Shown: positions 57,646-64,000 of the stretch, piece after piece
How positions within the stretch are numbered: the first letter of the stretch is position 1
Layout: each line of letters opens with the position of its first letter
Translations under genes and position numbers: made by a program
Source: Cloacibacterium sp046296655
GTDB lineage: Bacteria > Bacteroidota > Bacteroidia > Flavobacteriales > Weeksellaceae
Assembly (NCBI GenBank): GCA_046296655.1
Contig: JBKBLE010000008.1
Coordinates: forward strand, 16,528 to 80,527
Length of the DNA stretch: 64,000 nt
Direction: 5' to 3'
Notes under the pieces: generated by a model
What the model saw: only the letters and a program-made list of their open reading frames with translations
What the model was told of the DNA's origin: nothing
Database searches by the model: none

Positions 57646-59025
57646 ATGGATACAGCACAACAAAAAGGACATCCTAAAGGACTATACCTTTTATTTTTCA
57701 CAGAAATGTGGGAACGTTTTTCTTATTATGGTATGAGAGGGATTTTGATCCTATATCTTACTAAAACCTTTTTAGAAGGGGGACTTGCTTTTGATGAAGG
57801 GACAGCTAGTTTAATTTATGGTTGGTTTACAGGATTTGTATATTTTACACCACTTATTGGTGGTTGGCTAGCCGACAAATACTTAGGTCAAAGATTATCA
57901 ATTACTATTGGTGGTCTTACAATGATGGTGGGGCAGTTGATATTGTTTTCAATAGGATCTCATACTGGGTTGTATCTTGGGTTGTTTTTGTTGATTATTG
58001 GAAATGGATTTTTCAAACCTAATATTTCAACATTAGTTGGTGGACTTTATAAAGATGGAGATGAGAGAAGAGATTCAGCGTTTTCTATATTTTATATGGG
58101 TATTAATTTAGGTGCTTTCTTAGCTCCATTAGTAATAGGTTTTATAACAGATAATATATTTGCAGTAAAAGACGAAACAGGTAATAATATTATCTCTTAT
58201 GGTTACCGTTACGGATTTTTAGCGGCAGCAATTGGTATGTTTTTAGGACAAATTGCTTTTAATATGTTGGCTCAAAAGTATTTAGGAGATTTAGGTAAAA
58301 AGCCAGGTAGTTTAAATTCTACTCCTAATGCAGATACTGGAGAAGTAGCTGATCCAAATAAACCATTAACAAAGGCAGAAAAACAAAGGATTGCGGTTAT
58401 ATTTGTTTATTTCTTGTTTGCAATTTTCTTCTTTGCTGGTTTTGAACAAGCAGGATCTTCTTTATCATTGTACACTGATAAATTTATTGATAGAAATGTT
58501 TTTGGATTTACAATTCCAACTTCATGGTTTCAATCAGTTAATCCATTGTTTATTGTTCTTTTAGCACCATTGTTTAGTGTGTTTTGGAGTTCAGAAGCTG
58601 GTAAAAAATTATCTACACCTATTAAGATGGGATTAGGTATGATTTTATTAGGAGTTGGTTTCTTCTTTATGTTAGGAGCAGTTGCTGAAAGAGGTGGTGA
58701 TATTGCTGATGATACTATTAAAGCGAGTTTACTATGGTTAGTATTTACGTATTTATTACATACGATAGGTGAATTATGTTTGTCACCAGTTGGTTTATCT
58801 GTTGTTACAAAATTATCTCCTCCAAAATTAGCTTCATTGCTAATGGGTGTTTGGTTATTAGCATCTTTCTTTGCTAATGTAATTGGAGGTTATTTGGCTT
58901 CATATGTTGAAAGTATGGGAGCTGGTAAAATTTTCTTGTATGTGTCAATTTTTGTTATCATTTGTGGTTTAGGGCTCATATTACTAAATAAAAAATTGGT
59001 TGCAATGATGCACGGTGTTAAATAA
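57646..59025 (+). CDS. POT/PTR family peptide transporter (second of three)
   Basis: A 459-residue POT protein with the signature FFTEMWERFSYYGMRG and about fourteen hydrophobic segments. FYMGINLGAFLAPL and GELCLSPVGLSVVTKL are family blocks. It has no large polar insertion in the late loop, unlike the first copy. Codon use is noticeably richer in A and T than in either neighbour (many GTT, GGT, TTA), which may mean a different history. It has its own promoter and terminator, so the three transporter genes can be regulated one by one. Confidence 0.93.
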   Translation: MDTAQQKGHPKGLYLLFFTEMWERFSYYGMRGILILYLTKTFLEGGLAFDEGTASLIYGWFTGFVYFTPLIGGWLADKYLGQRLSITIGGLTMMVGQLILFSIGSHTGLYLGLFLLIIGNGFFKPNISTLVGGLYKDGDERRDSAFSIFYMGINLGAFLAPLVIGFITDNIFAVKDETGNNIISYGYRYGFLAAAIGMFLGQIAFNMLAQKYLGDLGKKPGSLNSTPNADTGEVADPNKPLTKAEKQRIAVIFVYFLFAIFFFAGFEQAGSSLSLYTDKFIDRNVFGFTIPTSWFQSVNPLFIVLLAPLFSVFWSSEAGKKLSTPIKMGLGMILLGVGFFFMLGAVAERGGDIADDTIKASLLWLVFTYLLHTIGELCLSPVGLSVVTKLSPPKLASLLMGVWLLASFFANVIGGYLASYVESMGAGKIFLYVSIFVIICGLGLILLNKKLVAMMHGVK

Positions 59026-59044
59026 TTCATTAAAATATCTTATA

Positions 59045-59075
59045 AAAACCATCGAAACATCGGTGGTTTTTTTTA
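59045..59075 (+). terminator. Terminator after the second POT gene
   Basis: AACCATCGAAACATCGGTGGTT then eight T. Confidence 0.75.
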
Positions 59076-59141
59076 TTTTCGTACTGCTTTGCCAAAGTTT
59101 AAAAATATTTGCCAAAGTTTTTAACAAGAAATACAATTAAA

Positions 59142-60659
59142 ATGAATTTAACTCTCGAACAAATTCAAGATTTTAAAGGCAAATATCCTCGCCAGATTTG
59201 GTCACTCTTTTTCTCTGAAATGTGGGAACGTTTCTGCTTCTACGGAATGCGCGGAATGCTCACTTTTTTTATGGTTTACGAATTATTAATGAAAAAAGAT
59301 GATGCACAACTGCAATATGGAGCTACTCAAGCTTTTGTATATGCATTTACTTTCGTGGGCGGACTTTTTGCGGATAAAATCCTTGGCTTTAGAAAATCTC
59401 TATTTTGGGGAGGTTTACTGATGATAGTTGGGAGTTTAATTTTAGCAATAGATCCTCATCTGTTTTTCTTTTTGGGTATTTCTTTTACCGTTGTAGGAAC
59501 AGGTTTTTTTAAACCTAACATTTCTTCCATGGTTGGACAATTGTATAAATCTAATGATAATAGAACAGACGCTGGTTTTTCATTGTTTTATGCAGGTATT
59601 AATATAGGAGCTTTGATTGGTGGATATGTTTGTATTGCTGTAGGAAAAGGCGATATGTTTTCTAGCTTTATTCCAGAAGATAAAAGATGGAATTTTGCTT
59701 TTGGTTTTGCAGCTTTGGTAATGATAATAAGTTTAGTTAATTTTATTTTTACTCAAAGAAGTTTAGGACCTATTGGTTTACAACCTCAAAAATTAAATTC
59801 TGATGGTATTTATCAGCCTCTAGAAAAATGGAAAGAATACGGAACCTATATATTGACATTAGTTCTAGTTCCGGTAATCATGAAAATGGTTTCTGTTCCC
59901 GAATATACAGATTATTTTATGTGGACGATTGGTCCATTAACTTTGCTCTATCTTTTCTATGAAATGTCCAAAGTCACTCCTGCTGAAAGAAATAAATTGT
60001 GGGCGGCTTTGGTTTTTATTGTTTTCTCTATTCTTTTTTGGGGAATTTATGAGCAGAGTGGCGGTTCTTTGAGTATTTTTGCGGCGGAACATCTCGATAA
60101 AAAATTGCTTTTTTTTAATGCTGATCCTAATGGTGTTAATAATTCTGGAGGTGCATTTTTCGTGATTATTTTTGCATTTGTTTTCAGTTTTATTTGGCTT
60201 TGGTTAAGCAAAAGAAAGATGGAGCCTAATACAATCATTAAATTTGGTTTAGGATTTATCTTTTTAGGATTAGGATATTATGTGCTTTTTGCGACTAAAT
60301 TTTTCGCGAATCTTCAAGGGATAACTTCTCTCAATATTTTCACAATTGCTTTATTGGTTATTACCTTTGGTGAATTATGCCTATCGCCAATTGGTTTGTC
60401 TATTATGACGAAACTTTCTACCGAAAAACTACAAGGTGTAATGATGGGAACTTGGTTTTTGGCTTCAGCTTACGGACAATATGTTGCGGGAATTATTGGC
60501 TCAAACATGGCTTCAGCAAAGGAAGGTGCAACCAATTATGAGAAACTAATTACTTACACAGAAGGATATAAAGATTTAGGAATCTATGCTTTAGTAGCTG
60601 GTTTGGTACTGATTTTGATATCTCCTTTTGTGAAAAAATTAATGCAAGAGGTTCATTAA
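59142..60659 (+). CDS. POT/PTR family peptide transporter (third of three)
   Basis: A 505-residue POT protein: FFSEMWERFCFYGMRG (the last Tyr of the usual YY pair is preceded by Phe), FYAGINIGALIGGY and GELCLSPIGLSIMTKL. ATG at 59142 before NLTLEQIQDFKGKYPRQ fits; a TTG at 59109 lies inside a duplicated TTTGCCAAAGTTT leader. Sequence differences from the other two suggest different peptide preference. The thioredoxin gene follows 18 nt after. Confidence 0.92.
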   Translation: MNLTLEQIQDFKGKYPRQIWSLFFSEMWERFCFYGMRGMLTFFMVYELLMKKDDAQLQYGATQAFVYAFTFVGGLFADKILGFRKSLFWGGLLMIVGSLILAIDPHLFFFLGISFTVVGTGFFKPNISSMVGQLYKSNDNRTDAGFSLFYAGINIGALIGGYVCIAVGKGDMFSSFIPEDKRWNFAFGFAALVMIISLVNFIFTQRSLGPIGLQPQKLNSDGIYQPLEKWKEYGTYILTLVLVPVIMKMVSVPEYTDYFMWTIGPLTLLYLFYEMSKVTPAERNKLWAALVFIVFSILFWGIYEQSGGSLSIFAAEHLDKKLLFFNADPNGVNNSGGAFFVIIFAFVFSFIWLWLSKRKMEPNTIIKFGLGFIFLGLGYYVLFATKFFANLQGITSLNIFTIALLVITFGELCLSPIGLSIMTKLSTEKLQGVMMGTWFLASAYGQYVAGIIGSNMASAKEGATNYEKLITYTEGYKDLGIYALVAGLVLILISPFVKKLMQEVH

Positions 60660-60677
60660 CCACATAAAAACTACTGT

Positions 60678-61214
60678 ATGAAAGCTACTTTATCGATGTT
60701 ATTTCTTTGGGTGTTCAGTTTTGCCTTTTCACAAGTGAATTGGATGACGATGGAACAAGCGTTAACTGCTCAAAAAACCAATCCAAAAAAGATTCTCATC
60801 GATTTTTATGCAGATTGGTGTGGACCGTGTAAATTGATGGATAAACAGACCTACTCACATCCTATTATTTCTAAATACATCAATGAAAATTTTTATGCTG
60901 TAAAATTCAATGCAGAAGGCAATCAGACGGTTAATTTTTACGGTAGGGTTTTTACCAATCCTGATTTTGCTAACAAGGCAAAAAGCAAAAATGCAATGCA
61001 CCAATTCGCGAAGTTTATGAATGTCAATGGATATCCTGCTCTGGTATTTTTAGACGAAAATGCTCAACCGATTACCAATTTGATGGGATTTTTCTCTGCC
61101 AAAGAATTAGAACCTTATATCACTCTATTTTCTAAAGGCGAATATAAAAATATCAAAACCCGTGAACAATGGGAAAACTATCAGAAGAAGTTTAAATCTA
61201 AGATTAAAGATTAA
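60678..61214 (+). CDS. Exported thioredoxin-like protein
   Basis: A 178-residue protein with a signal peptide (to about residue 19, SFAFSQ). A thioredoxin fold follows, with active site DWCGPCKLMDK and VNGYPALVFLDE (cis-Pro loop). It would act on disulfides in the periplasm. It is probably in an operon with the third POT gene. Whether it serves exported peptidases is only a guess from position. Confidence 0.88.
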   Translation: MKATLSMLFLWVFSFAFSQVNWMTMEQALTAQKTNPKKILIDFYADWCGPCKLMDKQTYSHPIISKYINENFYAVKFNAEGNQTVNFYGRVFTNPDFANKAKSKNAMHQFAKFMNVNGYPALVFLDENAQPITNLMGFFSAKELEPYITLFSKGEYKNIKTREQWENYQKKFKSKIKD

Positions 61215-61463
61215 TTTGAGTTATGGTTTTTGAAAAATCTTTATGAGGAATGAAACAATGAAGCTATCCACAGGATTTATCAATATTTTTATCAATAGGA
61301 ACGGACTTTAGTCCGTTTTAGAAATCATAAAAATCAATTTGGCTTTAGCCAAAACAGAATAAAAAGACTTTCATTATTGAAGGTCTTTTCTTTTTTAGTT
61401 TTGAACAAATTTCCTTAATTTCACATCGTAAAACTCACAGTTCACTGCAAAGCAAATTCACCA
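61215..61463. other. Gap before recG with several hairpins
   Basis: Holds AACGGACTTTAGTCCGTT (61300-61318), TTGGCTTTAGCCAA (61339-61352) and a terminator hairpin (61361-61390). The first two belong to short palindrome families seen elsewhere in the window. No gene. Confidence 0.55.
61361..61390 (+). terminator. Terminator after the thioredoxin gene
   Basis: AAAAAGACTTTCATTATTGA then AGGTCTTTT; one bulge; followed by T-rich sequence. Confidence 0.6.
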
Positions 61464-63557
61464 TTGACATTAGATACTTCCATAGAATTTCTGAAAGGAA
61501 TTGGTACAGAACGTGCCAAGTTGATTGCTAATGTCTTAGACATTAGAACAGTGGAAGATTTTCTGCATTTTTTTCCGATAAGATATTTAGATAAATCGAA
61601 AGTCTACAAAATTGCAGACATCAAGGAAGATAATTTAGAAATTCAGCTGAAAGGCAGGATTACAGAATTGCAGGAAATTACCTATGCCAAAGGGAAAAAA
61701 CGACTTTCGGGGAAATTTACAGACGGAACAGGAACACTAGATGTAGTTTGGTTTCAGTATTCTAATTGGATGAAAGAACAGATTCCTGTAAACCGAGAAA
61801 TCTATATTTTTGGGAGAGTTCAGGAGTTTAACCACAGTTTTTCTATGCCGCATCCAGAAATTGAATTAGAAGATAAAAAATCGGCAGAAGAAAGACTCAG
61901 ACCTATTTATCCAAGTTCAGAAAAATTGACGAAACGAGGATTGAACCAGAAATTTTTTCAAACGGTTCAAGCCAACATCATTTCGCAGATTCCTCAGTTG
62001 ATAGAAGAAAACTTGCCAGTTTCCCTCATGAAATCTCTGAAATTGATGAGTCGTCAACAAGCGTATCTTAACATTCATTTTCCACAAAATGCAGATTTTG
62101 CCAAACATGCAGACAGAAGATTGAAATTCGAAGAAGCCTTCTTTTTTCAGTTGGGTTACGGTCTCAAAAAAAATTACAACAAAAGTTTTACGATTGGGAA
62201 TCCTTTTCCGATAGTAGGCGAAAATTTCAATAATTTCTACGAAAATTTCCTTCCTTTTGAACTGACAAATGCTCAAAAAAGAGTGCTGAAAGAAATCAGA
62301 AATGATTTGAAAAAGCCTATCCAGATGAACCGATTATTGCAAGGAGATGTAGGTTCTGGTAAAACGATGGTGGCACTTTTGGCGATGCTTTTGGCGATGG
62401 ATAATGGCTTCCAAAGTTGTATGATGGCGCCTACGGAAATTTTGGCAACGCAGCATTTTAATTCGATTGCAGATTTATTGAAGGAAACAGATGTCAAAGT
62501 AAGATTACTCACAGGCTCTACCAAAATCGCCGAAAGAAAAATCATTCATGAAGAACTTTTAAACGGAGAACTTTCGATTTTAGTAGGAACTCACGCGGTT
62601 TTAGAAGACATTGTTCGGTTCAAAAATTTAGGATTGGCAATTATTGATGAACAACATAGATTTGGAGTAGCGCAACGTGCAAAACTTTGGGCTAAAAATA
62701 AAATTGCACCGCATATTTTGGTAATGACGGCAACTCCGATTCCCAGAACTCTAGCGATGAGTTATTATTCCGATTTGGATGTTTCGGTAATTGATGAAAT
62801 GCCTGTTGGTAGAAAACCCATTATCACAGCTCACCGAAGAGAAAAAGATAGAAATTCTGTCTATGGATTTGCCAAAGAAGAAATTGCCAAAGGCAGACAA
62901 GTGTATTTTGTATATCCATTAATTGAAGAATCTGAAACGCTGGATTATAAAAATTTAATGGAAGGTTTTGAGCATATTTCAGAAATTTTTCCGCTTCCAG
63001 ATTATAATACAACCATGCTTCACGGGAAAATGAAACCTGATGAAAAAGATGCAGCCATGAATTATTTCGCCAAAGGAAAGGCAGATATTATGGTGGCAAC
63101 TACCGTAATAGAAGTAGGTGTAAATGTTCCAAATGCTTCAGTAATGGTGATAGAAAGTGCCGAAAGATTTGGGCTATCACAGTTGCATCAGCTTCGTGGT
63201 AGAGTAGGAAGAGGAGCAGAACAAAGCTATTGTATTCTGATGACGGGCGATAAACTTTCCGCAGAATCTAGAAAACGCATCAAAACCATGTGCGAAACCA
63301 ATGACGGTTTTAAAATTTCTGAAGTCGACTTGCAATTGCGCGGTCCTGGAGATATTCTGGGAACTCAACAAAGCGGAATGGTAGATTTTAAACGCCTAGA
63401 TTTGGTGAATGATGGCAATATCATAAAAGCAGCAAAAGAAACTGTAGAACATTTGCTAAAAATAGACGGAAATCTACAGCTTCCTGAGCATCAAAGCCTT
63501 AGAAATTACTACGTTAAGCAGTACAAAGGCAAAAATAAGTGGGGAAAAATTTCTTAA
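61464..63557 (+). CDS. recG: ATP-dependent DNA helicase RecG
   Basis: A 697-residue helicase that remodels stalled forks and branched DNA. The wedge/OB part occupies residues ~50-160. Motif I is LLQGDVGSGKT (residues ~291-301), motif II IIDEQHRFG (~393-401), motif III MTATPIPRTLAMS and motif VI QLRGRVGRG. The C-terminal part has SEVDLQLRGPGDILGTQQSG. The start is a TTG at 61464 (MTLDTSIEFLKGIG); no in-frame ATG is available in the right place, and this start matches the usual first residues. Confidence 0.95.
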   Translation: MTLDTSIEFLKGIGTERAKLIANVLDIRTVEDFLHFFPIRYLDKSKVYKIADIKEDNLEIQLKGRITELQEITYAKGKKRLSGKFTDGTGTLDVVWFQYSNWMKEQIPVNREIYIFGRVQEFNHSFSMPHPEIELEDKKSAEERLRPIYPSSEKLTKRGLNQKFFQTVQANIISQIPQLIEENLPVSLMKSLKLMSRQQAYLNIHFPQNADFAKHADRRLKFEEAFFFQLGYGLKKNYNKSFTIGNPFPIVGENFNNFYENFLPFELTNAQKRVLKEIRNDLKKPIQMNRLLQGDVGSGKTMVALLAMLLAMDNGFQSCMMAPTEILATQHFNSIADLLKETDVKVRLLTGSTKIAERKIIHEELLNGELSILVGTHAVLEDIVRFKNLGLAIIDEQHRFGVAQRAKLWAKNKIAPHILVMTATPIPRTLAMSYYSDLDVSVIDEMPVGRKPIITAHRREKDRNSVYGFAKEEIAKGRQVYFVYPLIEESETLDYKNLMEGFEHISEIFPLPDYNTTMLHGKMKPDEKDAAMNYFAKGKADIMVATTVIEVGVNVPNASVMVIESAERFGLSQLHQLRGRVGRGAEQSYCILMTGDKLSAESRKRIKTMCETNDGFKISEVDLQLRGPGDILGTQQSGMVDFKRLDLVNDGNIIKAAKETVEHLLKIDGNLQLPEHQSLRNYYVKQYKGKNKWGKIS

Positions 63558-63577
63558 TTTTTAACCTGAACTCAATA

Positions 63578-63608
63578 AAAACACCGATGAAATTTTCATC
63601 GGCATTTT
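63578..63608 (+). terminator. recG terminator
   Basis: ACACCGATGAAATTTTCATCGGCAT hairpin followed by T run. Confidence 0.75.
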
Positions 63609-63640
63609 TAAAATTTGAGTTGAAAAGTTTTAAACCCAAA

Positions 63641-64000
63641 TCACGCAGTTGAAATTTTTTGAGATAAGTCTATGGGGTAATCCCAAATTCCGACGAACCA
63701 TTTTCTGCGTTTTTTGGTGAGTGCAATCTTCAGTTTGAGTGAGTCACCTACTTTTTCAAAATAAGCTCCAATAGCAAAGGTTCTTTATCGTAGTGTAGAT
63801 AATGTTTTCTGCGTTTTTCCTGAAGAACAAACAGTCTGAAAATTGACATCAGATTATAAGCAATCATCGAAAATATAAGTGCAGCTTCTGTAGGGAAAAA
63901 GCCTTTAAGGTTAAAACTTTCGGCTCCAAAATCTGCCTTTAATTCCTTGATTCGATTCTCTGCATCGCCTCTGTTTCGGTACGTTCTCCAAACATCTGTT
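63641..64000 (-). pseudogene. IS1380-type transposase, C-terminal part, degenerate
   Basis: Reading inwards from the window edge, the minus strand gives TDVWRTYRNRGDAENRIKEL, then SFNLKGFFPTEAALIFSMIA. This is the last DDE-type region of IS4/IS1380 transposases, with the catalytic Glu in GDAENRI. The frame shifts in the AAAA of GAAAACATT. The expected ending (FAIGAYFEKVGDSLKLKIAL, KKRRKWFVGIWD) is in another frame, which also contains one TAA (CGATAAAGA). At least one indel and one stop therefore break the gene. The stop TGA of the shifted tail is at 63641-63643. The amino part lies outside the window. Confidence 0.82.

Overview
The window reads as chromosomal DNA of a low-GC Bacteroidota, most likely family Weeksellaceae (Chryseobacterium/Cloacibacterium group). 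The grounds are inferential: GldD lipoprotein, many promoters of the Bacteroidota type (TTG, 17-21 nt, TAnnTTTG), weak Shine-Dalgarno sites, homogentisate pathway genes, a single-chain L-serine dehydratase, an S9B dipeptidyl peptidase and three POT transporters. The exact genus cannot be fixed from sequence reading alone.

Layout. 0-0.2 kb: tail of an M13 metallopeptidase. 0.4-8.9 kb: a hydrolase, then a minus-strand block for tyrosine/phenylalanine breakdown (hmgA, hpd, fahA, a flavin-reductase-like protein and a CoA-transferase family protein) followed by a CBS-domain protein. 9.0-12.6 kb: a 282-bp tandem duplication abutting mpl, an acyltransferase and a NUDIX hydrolase. 12.6-15.5 kb: an HpaII-type restriction-modification pair framed by palindromic repeats. 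15.6-20.4 kb: rng, a 29-residue basic protein, hup, mutY, gldD and a PfkB kinase. 20.7-30.5 kb: two periplasmic PpiC chaperones, a nitronate-monooxygenase-like enzyme, a rhodanese, queG, tRNA-Leu(CAA), an MBL hydrolase, a GAF protein and a lipoprotein. 30.6-33.8 kb: rpsO, a broken toxin-antitoxin pair and pnp. 34.2-37.9 kb: fhs, a candidate small RNA, a YceI protein and a small hydrolase. 37.9-43.8 kb: an Mla-type lipid transport operon, an ABC1 kinase and sdaA. 43.9-51.8 kb: small proteins, mtaB, a cysteine dioxygenase, an alpha-glucan phosphorylase, an asparaginase and a GxxExxY protein. 51.8-63.6 kb: cutC, a frameshifted glucokinase, DPP-IV, three tandem POT peptide transporters, a thioredoxin and recG. 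63.6-64 kb: a degenerate IS1380-type transposase running off the window.

Functional themes. Amino acids and peptides dominate: DPP-IV releases dipeptides that the three POT carriers can import, and tyrosine, serine and cysteine breakdown genes lie in the same window. The rest is housekeeping (translation, RNA decay, DNA repair, envelope lipid transport).

The most unusual content is between the genes. There are at least four families of intergenic repeat: (1) a 150-190 bp element with AACGCAAAG ends and a conserved multi-hairpin interior; (2) two large inverted repeats built from 11-bp units; (3) a ~195-bp dispersed repeat; (4) short GAGGGGTG palindromes whose middle hairpin differs in sequence but not in pairing. 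One 120-nt stretch has a good promoter and terminator but no gene. Five reading frames (toxin, pnp tail, glucokinase, asparaginase tail, transposase) carry single-base shifts, several in A or T runs. This could be sequencing error or genuine slippage, and the sequence alone cannot decide.
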